Of a stretch of 64,000 nt of DNA, positions 46,324 to 58,114 are shown one piece after another. The stretch lies in contig JARUPY010000607.1 in NCBI GenBank assembly GCA_029817715.1, positions 2,232,001 through 2,296,000 on the forward strand, given 5' to 3'. The notes under the pieces were generated by a model. It made no database searches, was not told the origin of the DNA, and worked only from the letters and a program-made list of their open reading frames with translations. The position numbers and the translations under genes were made by a program. Position 1 is the stretch's first letter. Every line of letters begins with the position of its first letter. This DNA is from Melastoma dodecandrum. Taxonomy: Eukaryota; Streptophyta; Magnoliopsida; Myrtales; Melastomataceae.

Positions 46324-49300
46324 ATGGCGGCGTACCTGAGCATGGGGGAAGTTCACTGGAGGATCAACGACTACCTCAACCGCTTCGCCGACTCTGTCAC
46401 GTCGCAGGACGTTGGTTCCCTCTAGGGCCTCCTAACCCTAACCGCAGACTCGCCTGTCCTCCTTGCCGTCGCCGACTCGATCAACCTCGTGCAGGGCGGG
46501 AACAGGCTGATCAAGCAGTCGGAGAAGTACTCCCAGTTCGCGGAAATCTTGGTGCCGCTTTTCCGGGCTATCCAGTGTTACAGGGTGAATAACTTGGCGG
46601 ATGCCCATCACGCATTCGAGAAAGCAGCCAAGTTCGTTTTGATACTCTCTCTGCGGATTTGTTCTTGTTTGGTTGCATTTCCAGTTATGGATAAGGACAA
46701 ATGATTGGGTGTATTGTGGATGTAGTGCGTTTGTGCAGGAGTTTAGGAACTGGGATTCAGCCTGGGCGTTGGGTGCCATATATGTTGTGGCTTACGAGAT
46801 TCGAGTTCTTGCTGAGCGGGTATGTGATTGATTATTTACGCTTAGTGGTGAATGATTGGTGCTTGTTTTTCTGGCAATTCTTTGTTTCAGCCGGTCTGTT
46901 TGGAGAGATGAGTTGCCGGATGAAAGCAATCGCATTACAGTGGGTAGAGCAAGTCATGCTGTATATTATGTGCTTTATATTGTCGACTATAGTGAATATA
47001 TAGCCCTTATTACTCTGGATAAACGCATGAAACAAAAATACACCGAGCAGGAGGCTTATTAACGTGATTTGTGCATCAATTTTTTTCCTATGTCACAAGG
47101 ATTATAGCGTAATGAGATGAGACATGCATTCGATCTTTTTCCGGTGATTTGTTAGCTGGGATTTGATTTAGGCTGATACAAAATTGTCATCTGAGGGGAA
47201 GTCGCCAGAGAAATTGAAGGCTGCTGGTTCCTTTCTCATGAAAGTTTTTGGTGTCCTTGCTGTACGTGGCTCTGTCTCTCTGCAGTTTTTTGAAACAATG
47301 GATTTTGATCTACTTTTTCCTTTGTATAATTAAAATGCTAATTATCTACTGATGGCATTCTTTTTCTTGAAGGGCAAAGGTCCAAAGCGTGTAGGCGCAT
47401 TGTATGTGACGTGCCAGCTGTTCAAGATCTATTTCAAGGTAGTGTTCTTTTTACATCTTGTCTTAAGAATGTGCCAATGTCAATGGCCTCTTCTATTGGA
47501 AGTGAGTGTCCAGAGCTTTTGTCGACAGGGAAAATTGGTTTTTTATTTTTGTATCACATTGTTTATTAGTGATGCATTCAATCATGAATTCATTCGTCGG
47601 TGGCTTTGCTGATATGTCTCATTTTGTCTTCAGTCGCAGCTTGGTACCGTTCACCTTTGTTGTAGTGTGATAAGAAGTATTGAGACAGCGCGGATATTGA
47701 TTTTGAAGAATTTCCTAATAGAGACAAAGTAACATCTTTCTTAACTCTGTTTGGCATATCGCTTGACTGTCATATTATGCCTAAGTGTCATTCAGATTGA
47801 TTGTTCGATTGTTTTTTGAAAACTGGCAGGTGACATATATGTACTACACTGGACGTTTGGAAGTTTTCAATGAGAAGTTTCCTGCAGTAAGAAATCATCC
47901 TCTTGGTCTCCAATTCCCTATTTGGCATTTTTCATTTTATGCCCATGAAATTCGGTGACTTGGTGCTACCATCATGTTTTCATCTGACTTTGAACTGGGG
48001 GATTTGTTTTTAATTATGGTTCTATTCTGCTTTGATCCAGTATTAGAAATAGTGCTCTGAATGGTGTCAATATGTTGTGAGGTCGAGCCTACTGTTATGT
48101 TACTCATGCTATCGCCCTGCAATCTTGTTCGGACATTATTTGGTTTGCAATGACTGTTGCATTTCTCTTTTTAATACAAATGATCTTCTATCACAGTGAC
48201 ACCGATTCTGAGTTATAAATCCTTTGTAATCTGACAGGCTGACCACAAATTGACTTATGCCTTGAAGCATTGCAACCCACGTAATGAAGCAAATATAAGG
48301 TTTGGTTGAGGTGTGCTTGCTGAAGTTATTGTTTCTTTTCCTTCTGTTGACTTCTAGATTCTGAGACTGGAATATAAAGCAATTTCCGATCAGGGTCTTT
48401 TGTTCGTTGTGGTTAAACAATCTTATGGTTCAACCTGCATTGACTTGCTGCATCATTGTTTGCATGAAATGATCAAGTAACAGTTTCCAACTTTCAAGAA
48501 ACTATTTCCTGGTGCGTTAGAACTTCTTTCAGTTCAATTTGCATAATTTCCATGAGCAAAGAAAGACGAGTATTGACATACTCAAGGAAAAGTAAAAGAT
48601 AAAAGATCTTCCGTGTAACATGTTTGAAGAGCAAACCATCATTAGAGTTCTTTTGGTGGTAATGCTTCATAGCGATTAATCTTATTTTAATCTTTCATGT
48701 CTTCAATTAAACAGTTTTACTTATTAATCTACACATACATCGTATTTCAATCTGAACAGTATGATTCTAAAATATCTAATACCAGTAAGGCTCTAGGAAT
48801 TTTGCCGAGAGATTGGCTCTTGGAGAAGTATAACTTGGTTGAGGTATTATCTTACATTTATGCCTCTTCCATTTCTTGCAAGTAATACATATCTGTATCT
48901 GTATATAAAAAATCTTGTTAAGGTGGCATAGTACATTAAATAATAAGCGGTAGTCTTGATTATTCGTTTCAGGGGTAATTGTTTTACCTGAATTTTGTCT
49001 TTTCATAGTTTGCTTTCAGCTGTGTGTGGTCCTGCACTTGATTTCCGAATGACACAAGTATACTTTTTCAGTACAGGGAGGTTATCCAATCCCTCAAAGG
49101 GGCGACCTTCGACTTCTTAGAAATGCCCTGGAAGAAAATGAAGACAGGTGTCGATCACTCAGTCTATCATAAACAGTCTTTTGAACACCATAATTTACCT
49201 TTTATTGAATGTAGAGCCTCACCCTTTCATCTTTCTGCTGTCAGGTTCCTCAGGTCCGGTTTGGAGAAGCTAGAACTACAGGTTTATCAAAGACTGTTGA

Positions 49301-49750
49301 AGAAAATGTAAGGCTTTCTTCACGCCGTGGTAACAGTAGTCTGGGGAATAACAATATAATCATGCCAGTTGTTTTGTTCACCTGTCTCCATTGGAGCAGC
49401 TACATATCCGAAAGCTGAGAGAACCCGGGAGGGCCCACCAGTTGAGGCTGGAAGTTATCATCAAAGCTTTGAGGTGGCTTGAGATTGATATGGACCTGGA
49501 TGAGGTACCCTCTAATGCAAGCTTCATCGTGTCCATTTCCCAGGCCGTCCTTCATGCTCGATCGGCTTGGACCCAAACTCATCTGCCTTATGGCGATACA
49601 TGGTTACAGGTGGAGTGCATAGTGGCCATCTTGATACACAGGAACCTCGTGAACGGATACTTTGCCCACAAGAGCAAGTTCGTGGTTCTGAGCAAGCAAG
49701 ACCCCTTCCCGAGGCTCACCGGAAAGCCAGTGGATTCGTCGCAACAGTAA
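46324..49750 (+). pseudogene. Decayed PCI-domain gene of the EER5/THP1 (TREX-2) family
   Basis: Exons are recognisable at 46324-46632, about 46738-46820, 47172-47262, 47373-47438, about 47639-47730, 47830-47887, 48239-48300, 48761-48843, about 49072-49149, 49242-49307, 49398-49504 and 49611-49750. The family, called ENHANCED ETHYLENE RESPONSE 5 in Arabidopsis, is a THP1/PCID2-like PCI protein of the mRNA-export TREX-2 complex. Matching phrases include GKGPKRVGALYVTCQLFK, VTYMYYTGRLEVFNEKFPA and KALRWLEIDMDLDE. Lesions: in-frame TAG at 46423-46425; a one-base loss near 47698 shifting ARI/FDFEEF; about four bases lost near 48794 making TAG; and a one-base loss near 49100 in QSLK/GDLRLL. Not functional as read. 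Confidence 0.85.
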
Positions 49751-49899
49751 ACCCGTATTCCTTGTTGCTTGTTTTGTGAAATATTCTTGCCGGTAAGAGG
49801 GAAGACTGACTTGAGAGTATTTTAACATGAGACTCGAAAGGGAGGTTACATTCTATGTACTTATGTGCCAGCAAAAAAGGTTGTTTAAAAAGGTAGGAT

Positions 49900-49971
49900 T
49901 CCGTTGCCGGGACTTGAACCCGGGTCTTTCGGGTGAGAGCCGAATATCCTAACCAACTAGACTACAACGGA
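49900..49971 (-). tRNA. tRNA-Glu (CTC)
   Basis: 72 nt on the minus strand, from TCCGTTGTAGTCTAGTTGG to CCCGGCAACGGA. It folds as a full cloverleaf: acceptor TCCGTTG/CAACGGA, a D-arm with GGTTAGGAT, anticodon arm TTCGGCTCTCACCCGAA with CTC in the loop, and a T-arm GGGTTCAAGTCCC. No intron. Confidence 0.93.
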
Positions 49972-50126
49972 TTTACGACAAAATGATAAATTTTATTTTA
50001 TTTATATAAAATAAAATTTCTTCAGACCATTTCATTCATGCATGTTGTTACGGATACAGAAATCCCCTTAATTGACATAACATAACGAACACGTTTTAGG
50101 GGGTTGTCTTCCTTAGCTCGAACCAG

Positions 50127-51033
50127 TCAGCATGGATATTGAGCCTGAGTCTCGTCCTCGAATCCATTCGCCAGCGAATCATCCTCCGACCATATGAATA
50201 TCCCGTTCAACATACCCTGGTTCTGGAGGTTGCTGCACAAGTCGAAGAACCCGTTCGCCGGGCTCAGCCCTCCCGCATCCGATGCCGTGTTCATGCTCAC
50301 CAGCACCGTCCCACCGGGATAGTTCCCCTGCTGCGTGTTGTAGTAGTCCAGGAACTGGGACTCGGTCGTGGAGCTGTCATAAACGTAAAACTGGAAGTGG
50401 ACGTAATCGATGACCGACCCATAGTTCCCCCACTGGTACTGGTAGTGGCTCTGGACATCACTGTCATTGAACGGGGCTATGGACTCGAAGGATATGACCC
50501 GATTGTTCTTGAGGGTGGTTACGACCTGGCTGATACACGAGGAGACGTGTCGGGGTCTCCGGAGGAGGCGAAGCACTCGTAGTCGATGTCAAGACCATCG
50601 GGGTTGTACTGCTGGATGATGGACGTGAGGGAAGAGACCGTGTTCGTCACCCACGTGTCGACGTCGGATGGGCTGAAGTACGCCGGCTGGCCGCCCACGG
50701 TGGCTCCACCCAGGCTCACGGCCACCCGGACGTTCGGGAACTGGGACTTGATCGCACAGACGTCGGAGGGGCCGAGGTTGGAGGAATCCCAGTATGCATT
50801 GAAGTTACCGTCAGTCAGGGTACGTGGGGAGGTGGAGGAATCGTAGTCGATGGCGAAAGCGAGGATGAAGATGAAGTCGACGCCGGAGTTGATAGGGACG
50901 TCGGAGAAGTGGACGCATTGAACTTGGCTCCGATGTACTTGGTGAATACATGAGGAGAAGGTTGGCTCCTGGAGAAGTCAGGGAACAGGACCAATTGTAG
51001 GAGGAGGCGGGGGAAGATGTTAGCAGGTCTCAT
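50127..51033 (-). pseudogene. Broken GH18 chitinase-like gene (tandem copy 1)
   Basis: Minus strand, ATG at 51031-51033. The signal peptide and [11 protein letters not shown] match the intact copy at 52929-53834, then a two-base loss near 50920 shifts the frame. The middle ([23 protein letters not shown] and the catalytic DGLDIDYE, 50519-50725) is in one frame. A one-base loss near 50545 moves the rest (TTLKNNRVISFESIAPF through NGIFIWSEDDSLANGF, 50127-50576) into another. The active-site Asp/Glu are kept, so decay is through frameshift only. Confidence 0.88.
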
Positions 51034-52928
51034 GGTTTCTTGCTTTGCTTGGACGCAGAATTGATGCCACATCTGTTAGTGTTTGGACATATGCCAAGCC
51101 ACTTTATAATTACGTGAATATTTCTTAATAAAAGCAAGTATTCTTGTTCGTAATTAATTTACATAGATTAATTATTTTTCAATCTAAAATTGTTCTTGAT
51201 TGAATAGATGTTTAGAGGGAACATGAACATCTAAATCAACATCGAGTATAATTTAAGTCAAGTTAGACCGATTGATGGATGTCTAAGTTATACTTTGGGG
51301 TGCCCAAGTTTAGAGTACTTTAGACATGAGCCGTTTATAGAAATACCACATGTTAACCGTTATTGGTCACTTCTCTTCTCGAACAAGTGTGACTAATCAA
51401 TCTCCTGACTTGTGACCTTCTTTGTGGAGTGTTGTGTACTTTGATACTATTGTTGAGTCAATATAGTTTTTTGAAAAACAATTTTTTGGATTTCCAGTTT
51501 TTGTTTCCTGTTGTCAAAAAGAAAACGAAAAACAGAAAATGAACCCCGCCTAAGCCTTCATACATATCATACTCCATAATGTTCACATACTTTTGTGACT
51601 TTTCTTATAAAAGGGAGGGGGGGGGGGAGAAGAGAAGGTGGTTGGAACAAACTAACATATTACATGTTCTACCAATTGATTAACAACGAAATGATTCAGC
51701 GACTCTTATTTTAAGATATGCACATTGTAGTCCTCTTGTCTTGGTTGGAAACTCAGTTTTCATTCTTTCCCAAATGCTCCAACCGCAATTAGGGCTTATT
51801 TGATTCGATTTGGGCATTTGGAGAATAAGATTCCACTTCCTATTAATACGTCCAACTTTTATTTTCAAATAAGATTGCTCACGAAGCAAATCAAATAGGA
51901 CTCAATTTACTTTACGTCGCTGTTAAATTAAAGGGACTCAGTTTCACCTCGAAAATCTAGAAGCGAGACTAGACTCGAGGAATGTGTCGGTCCGAGAATT
52001 CTAACAATCTAACACTTAATTATGACTATAAAAATATATTTTACTAAATTATGACTATAAAAATATATTTTACTAAATTTTATGATCCATTAGTCTTGCT
52101 TAAACCGGAGAAAACACACATCTTTCACTATAAACATTGTAAATTTTTTTACCGCTTTCTTCTCTTCTCCTTTCAACTTGTTGATGATATACTCAAAATT
52201 AATATAAACTATTTTTTCCCCGTGAATAAGTTCACCAGCAAGGTAATCACAAACGCTAGTTGACTCATTTATAATACGTTGAGGAGAGGAAATGATCCTC
52301 AACGACTTGGCAATCATGATCATAGATGAAATCTTTTGATTTCACATAAAAGTCAACAACATTCCATTTTTTTTTCAGATAAACACTTTCAGATTATTTG
52401 TTTTGCCTTTTCTATTCTAGCCATGATATTTGAAACTTCAATGTTTGGTTGTGTTTAACTACCATGGTAAACGGGAGTTTGTAAAAATATTTCGCAAAAT
52501 AAAGTAAGTAGTTTCAAAATTCATCAAATAATGTTCCGAAATTGGAGTGGACAACTTCGATTTGTATTTTCGCTCAAACTTGGAGTTGTCAATTTCGGTT
52601 TTTGCCCTAGTACATTCTTCCTAAAAATTAGAATTGAAAACTCCGATTTCAAATTTTAGTGTGAAGTATTTTGAAATTATGAATTCGCGAAATACAAAAC
52701 ACATGTTATTCGATCACTTACGAGAAAATGTCAAGAGACATAGAAATTAATAAGTAAATTTAAACCTCGATTAACTCGATAACGATAAAACATACAAAGT
52801 TTCGGCTATATCCAAAGACGAGGCCATTATTCATGGAAGATGCCTTCTGTAATCATCTTATGTAAGGAGACAGGTAGAACTCCACCGAGCTCTCCATTTC
52901 CTTAGAGCACATCGTGGGAATGTCTTCC
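51034..52928. other. Intergenic DNA between the two chitinase-like copies
   Basis: AT-rich spacer without a supported gene. A 29-bp tandem duplication (ATTATGACTATAAAAATATA-type unit) lies at about 52018-52076. G11 homopolymer near 51617. 51780-51960 is unremarkable. Confidence 0.5.
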
Positions 52929-53834
52929 CTAGCTCGAACCAGCCAGCAGCGACTGAGCCTGTGTCTCGTACTGGAAGCCATTCGCCTTCGAATCATCCGC
53001 CGACCATATGAATATCCCGTTCAGCTTCCCCTGGTTCTGGAGGTCACTGCACGCTGTGAAGAACCCGTTCGCCGGGCTCAGCCCTCCCGCTCCTGATGCC
53101 GTGCTCATGCTCACCAGCACCTTCCCGCTGCCGTAGTTGATCTCCTGCGTGTTGTAGTAGTTCAGGAACTGGGACACGGTCGTCGAGCTGTCGTACGCGT
53201 AGAATTGGAAGTTGACGTAGTCGATGACCGACGCGTAGTTCGCCCAAAGGGCCTGGTAGTGGCTCTGGACGTCGCTATTGTCGAACGGGGCGATGGACGC
53301 GAAGGATATGACGCCGTTGTTCTTGAGGGCTGTTATGAGCTGGCCGATGCACGAGGAGAACGTGGCGGTGTCCCCGGAGGCGGCGAAGTTCTCGTAGTCG
53401 ATGTCGATCCCGTCGAGGTTGTACTGCTGGATGATGGTCGTGAGGGAGGAGACCGCGTTCGCGACCCATGTGTCGACGGAGGTCGGGGAGAAGTTGACCG
53501 GCTGGCCGCTCACGGTGGCGCCGCCCAGGCTCAGGGCGACCTTGACGTTCGGGTACTGGGACTTGATCGCGGAGACTTCAGAAGGGCTGAGGTTCGTGGA
53601 GTCCCAGAATATGTTGAAGTTGCCGTTGGTCGGGGTAGGCGGGGAGGTGGAGGAGTCGTAGTCGATAGCGAACGCGAGGATGAAGTGGAAGGGGACGTTG
53701 GTGTTGACAGGGACGTCGGAGAACTTGACGCCGTTGAACTGGGCGCCGATGTACTCGGCGAACAGGGGAGCCGACGAAGCCCGGGTAAGGAACAGGACCA
53801 GTTGGAGGAGGAGGAAGGTGTTAGAAGGTCTCAT
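52929..53834 (-). CDS. GH18 chitinase 2/narbonin-like secreted protein (tandem copy 2)
   Basis: Single-exon, 301 residues. An N-terminal signal peptide ([17 protein letters not shown]) directs secretion. The rest is a GH18 TIM barrel, with [18 protein letters not shown] (beta 1), [14 protein letters not shown] (SxGG motif) and the catalytic DGIDIDYE (DxxDxDxE, with the general-acid Glu present). Then come [10 protein letters not shown] and a C-terminal [10 protein letters not shown]. Family members hydrolyse chitin or act as storage/stress proteins. The complete DxDxE argues for possible hydrolase activity, unlike narbonin proper. It lies 1.9 kb from the broken copy in the same orientation. 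Coding DNA is strongly GC-rich at third positions compared with its surroundings, which leaves a long spurious ORF on the opposite strand. Confidence 0.9.
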   Translation of the reverse strand: MRPSNTFLLLQLVLFLTRASSAPLFAEYIGAQFNGVKFSDVPVNTNVPFHFILAFAIDYDSSTSPPTPTNGNFNIFWDSTNLSPSEVSAIKSQYPNVKVALSLGGATVSGQPVNFSPTSVDTWVANAVSSLTTIIQQYNLDGIDIDYENFAASGDTATFSSCIGQLITALKNNGVISFASIAPFDNSDVQSHYQALWANYASVIDYVNFQFYAYDSSTTVSQFLNYYNTQEINYGSGKVLVSMSTASGAGGLSPANGFFTACSDLQNQGKLNGIFIWSADDSKANGFQYETQAQSLLAGSS

Positions 53835-56800
53835 GATGCCTTTGTTTTGCTTAAACCGATGCGGTCAAAACATTCGGGTTTGTGATGTATTTATACTAAT
53901 TCGGGAAATGGTCAGATTAGGAGTCGTGTCACTTTCCGTGTGTGGTTTGACACTTTCAAAACGACGACGAGTTACGTGCAGAGAAATGTTAACAATACGA
54001 CGTGGAGTTAAAGTTTATCCCCTTTTCTTTCCAATGTTTTTAATACGAAATTAAAAAAAGGCATCGTCGGCGGAAATTTCGATACGACTCGTTCAACCAA
54101 AGGCTTTGTTTTTTTTGTGGTTTGGCCTGGAAGTCAAAGTCATTCCTTCAGTATTTGCGAAGAAGATGAGTTTCATAGTAGGCTAATTCAATTAATTCGA
54201 TCCGTGGAATAACAATTTGGTAGTTAAACCGCCATCTAAATCACGCGGCTAGCGCCTATCGTCTGGACCTTTAAACGCCCCGCACGAACACGTTCCTGGC
54301 CGTCCCTCGTCGTTCTCAGGTAGTTATAATACCACGCGGGAATTTATGGGAGGAAGAGAGGCAGTCAAAGGAGGAGGACATGAACGAACATATGTACTTT
54401 TTCTAAGGTTATGAGATGTATAGAAGAGGGTCGTCTTCTGTGTATGAAAGCCCAGTGTCGACTTGACCGGAAAGGGAAAAGGGAAGGGAAATTAGAAATA
54501 GGCCCAGCCCATAACAAAAACAAACAATAATAAATTAATCACAACGAAAAGAACATGGCAGATGACAGGATTATTGATATGATATCCAAGATATGTATTT
54601 ATTTGAGATTTCCCTTGGTTGGGACAAAGAACCTCATCTTCCTATGATTTATTTCGACTTGTCTGTCCACGACATCAACCCAACACAACACAGTAATTAA
54701 TAACATATTCCATCCGACTTATCTTAGGAAAGGAACCGAGTACCGGGGAAAAAGATGGCCGATTAAATTTAATTTTATTCATTTTCGGACACCACACATT
54801 TGTGATGTTTTAGGAGTTGCGTCTCCTGTGTGTCGCCTCCCCATGCAAACATTATTTGCAACGGGTATCCAGCTTCCGACCAAGAGGGCGGCAACACCCC
54901 CCACCCCCCGGCAACGGCTCGGCAAGCGTGTCGAGGTTGTCCCCGCCCGACCCTGCTGCTATGTGATGCGTGTAGTCAATGCAACAAAAATAAAAATCTC
55001 GTTCGACCTAATCAACATAGCAATGGCAAGCAATGATCGTTCCCACCGAAAATTGTATTGATAAAATTCTTCTGGCGTTACTTCTTAAGAATCAATCAAG
55101 GTCAAGAATTAAAGTTGAGATTCATAGAAAGAAAACGATAAACAAAATCAATAAAGATTAAAAAGATCTATAACATTCGACTTCCCTTCCCATTCGATCC
55201 CCTCTTTTAAATGCCCTCGAATCACTTAATCACTAATCTAAGATTCAAATATCTTATCGTATTTCTCTCAAACATACGAGAATGTATCATCATGTATCAA
55301 ATTTCTTACTCTATTCCTAGGGAAGAAATTAGTGGTGACCAATTACGATTCCATCCTAATTGATCACCTAAGGTGTTCTGTTCACACGATTAGTCTGGTT
55401 TTCCAACACATAGACTAGTTACTTTATCCAATCCGAGATCTAACTTAGACTACCCTCCCGAGTCTCCCTAAGCTATCAAATCATTACTAACTGGTGATCA
55501 GGCAATTAACACACATTATGAACATGAATGGACAAATAATTATAATGATAGCTACATAGGAATACGATGTTACGTCGTATTCCTAGAAAAGCGAATTAGT
55601 TCACAACTGAAATAAACGAAAGCATCAATTTAAGTTTGAAAGTTAATGATATCAAAGAACTAAAATACGAAATTCAGTAGAGAAGACTCCAGTCATTGGC
55701 TCCTGTCATCGGCCTCCTCTTATTGTCCCCCCTCCAAATACCAAAAGAAACCTATTTAAACATAGGGTTGTCTTAGAAAAATAGTCTCCATAAAATACTT
55801 AAAGTACCCTTACATAGTTTTTAAATCAGTATAAAAAGGCAAAATATCCTAAAAATAATATAAAAGATCTTCTAATACGGAAAAACAATCTCCAAAAATG
55901 GAAGTTTGGCCAAATCTCGTCATTTCATCGGATCGGGCATGGATGCGTCCTTCATGACAGATGGATGCGTCCGTCTCTAGTCTTCTCGAAATTCGTTATT
56001 ATTCACTTTCTCGATTCGTCCTTTGCCTCATTGCTTCCACATTCACCCTTCATTCATAGATATTCTACGTTAGAAACCTCAACTTATTAAACTAATAAAA
56101 CACATAAATATAAAAACTCAACTAAGAAAAGAAAATCAACGGAAAACAACTCAAAATAGCTTCAAAGCTCAACGAACTAATCACATTAATGCTCAAATGA
56201 GTGGCTAATTAACTCCACTTTCGTAGATTTATCATTATAGCCGTGTGACCCAGGAACAACTTGGTCGCTCCCCCATTTGCTCTACGGCGCCTTCTCGAAC
56301 TTCTGTTTGACAGCATTCCCGAAAGTTGGCTCTGAATTCAAGGGTGATAGCATGGAATTGACCGCGCGCTCGGGACCCTATCAAGGATTTCTTCCTCGAA
56401 GAGTGGCTCGGGGTGTAGGGCCTCTTTCCCGGCGAACCACGAGAGGAGAACTTTGGTCGGAGAACCACGACCTCCCAGTCAAGCCGGATTGTGTCAGGTG
56501 GAAAAACTGAGGCCAACTACTGGTTTACACTGTTGTAGCCATTGGCTATGGCGATCTCTTCGACGCTGCGCATCACATTTCCCAGTGTCGGCCCAGAAAT
56601 CCAAGCTTGAAAGATCTCCGGCAGAGGTACAAGTCCTCTAGATGTTCTCGTTCATGGAGAAGACAGCTTCCTCGTCCAATGTCCTCCTCGAATCCTTACC
56701 GCATCCACTCTTCCCCACTAGATCTCTTGTTTTCTATTTAAAAATTCTAGGTGTTTGAAACCAGAGAAAAATGGACAAACACGTATTTGATACACATGAA

Positions 56801-57220
56801 CCATCTGTTTTCACTTATCACGACCCGTTGTCATCGCTTGGACTGTGCCCTTCGCCATAAATTCACAGCCCATTATCATCGATCGCTAGAGTGAGGAGTA
56901 CCGTCTGGTTCCAATGATCACTTAATGCTTAGTACCGCCTGAACCCATTCTCCCATAAGAGTAATAGTTTCTACCTCCAACATTTCTCACCACCATGGTG
57001 TTATAATTATCCCTAACCGTGGACGAACAAAATCTAATGACCAATGAGAAGGGACGAACCGTCCATCTCTTTTTCTTCACTTTAGTCCTGACGTTCACAC
57101 GGCATGACTCACTTGTCCACTGACCACTGTCCTCGACGTCAATATAAGCCCGAATGACCACACCAGGGAAACAATGTATCCGACATTACCTCTTACTCGG
57201 GTCACTCCCTCAATCACTGC
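53835..57220. other. Long intergenic region
   Basis: AT-rich, with no supported gene. 53835-54400 is the upstream region of the chitinase-like gene. 55060-56220 has the look of an old noncoding repeat, but I cannot place termini. 56230-56740 has even composition with overlapping ORFs on both strands (93 and 77 codons), neither with a known domain. 56750-57220 is the promoter and leader of the DUF4408/DUF761 gene. Confidence 0.4.
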
Positions 57221-58114
57221 ATGTCAGCCATGGAGTTCCTCTCCACCTTCGTTGCCCCGACCTACCTATTCCTCTTCATCAACCTCATCATTGGTACCAT
57301 CTATGTCCTCTCTCGGCTCTCCCCTCATCGCCCCGACAAGCCCGACCATGCCGTCCTGCAGGGCCGCACCCCATCCTCTCTCCTCCACCGTGATCTGCCA
57401 TTCTACAAGCCGATCGAAAGCCATCCCGAATCTGACCCTGTCCAATACCACCCTACCCTAGGGCTGGATTTGGCGGAGGTGGACAGGCCGCCGCTATCCC
57501 GAACTCCTTCCTTCCTCGAATGTTTCCAGTCCATCAACTTCTACCAGAACAAGTTCAACCACCCCGAACAGGAGCCCGAGCCAGTCGTCAATGCAGCCGA
57601 AGCTGTCTATGCCCCAACCACCAGCCACAAACTACCCCCAACACTATCCCGCACGTCCTCACTCCTCGACCAGCTGAAGTCCATCAGCTTCGGCCACCTG
57701 AAAGCCGACCAGAAGACTGAAACCGTGCCAGTCAAGGCGACGAACTCGCCAACTCTGGCCCGGGCACCGTCATTCTTGGAACGCATGAGTTCCATCAAAT
57801 TCTCCGCTTTCTATAACCAGGGAGAGCCAGACCAGGACACAGACGCTGACGACAGCGACGAGGATCCCCCAGTTGAGGAACACGGTAGTCATGTCCCAGC
57901 GAGGAGAATAAGATTGGAGTCGGAGAGGATGGGGGAGGAAGGACCAAAGCCGAGGATGAGGAAGACAACGAGCGAGAATGACAGCCATGCAGAAACGGAG
58001 GGGATAGATGCGAAGGCGGACGACTTCATACAGTGGTTCAGAGAGCAGCTGAGGTTGCAGAGATTGGACTCCATCAAGCGTTACAAGGACATGCTCACCA
58101 GCGCCGCACATTGA
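57221..58114 (+). CDS. DUF4408/DUF761 family protein
   Basis: Single-exon, 297 residues, with a second possible start three codons in (ATG at 57230) that fits family N-termini better. Residues ~4-32 (MEFLSTFVAPTYLFLFINLI and on to YVLSRL) form the hydrophobic DUF4408 segment, probably a membrane anchor. Three SRTPSFLE/SRTSSLLD/ARAPSFLE blocks repeat at about residues 91, 145 and 182, each followed by a FxS/SIxFxxF phrase. The C-terminus has the DUF761 motif DDFIQWFREQLRLQRLDS followed by KRYKDML. Members include PAMP-induced A70-like proteins. Their molecular role is unclear. Acidic linkers and many SP/TP sites suggest phosphorylation. Confidence 0.88.
   Translation: MSAMEFLSTFVAPTYLFLFINLIIGTIYVLSRLSPHRPDKPDHAVLQGRTPSSLLHRDLPFYKPIESHPESDPVQYHPTLGLDLAEVDRPPLSRTPSFLECFQSINFYQNKFNHPEQEPEPVVNAAEAVYAPTTSHKLPPTLSRTSSLLDQLKSISFGHLKADQKTETVPVKATNSPTLARAPSFLERMSSIKFSAFYNQGEPDQDTDADDSDEDPPVEEHGSHVPARRIRLESERMGEEGPKPRMRKTTSENDSHAETEGIDAKADDFIQWFREQLRLQRLDSIKRYKDMLTSAAH

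Noticed and set aside
53205..53885. 226-codon plus-strand ORF rich in Val, Asp, Gly and Arg
   Set aside because: It lies antisense to the intact GH18 gene. GC-rich third positions leave the opposite strand open, and its composition is that of a shadow frame.
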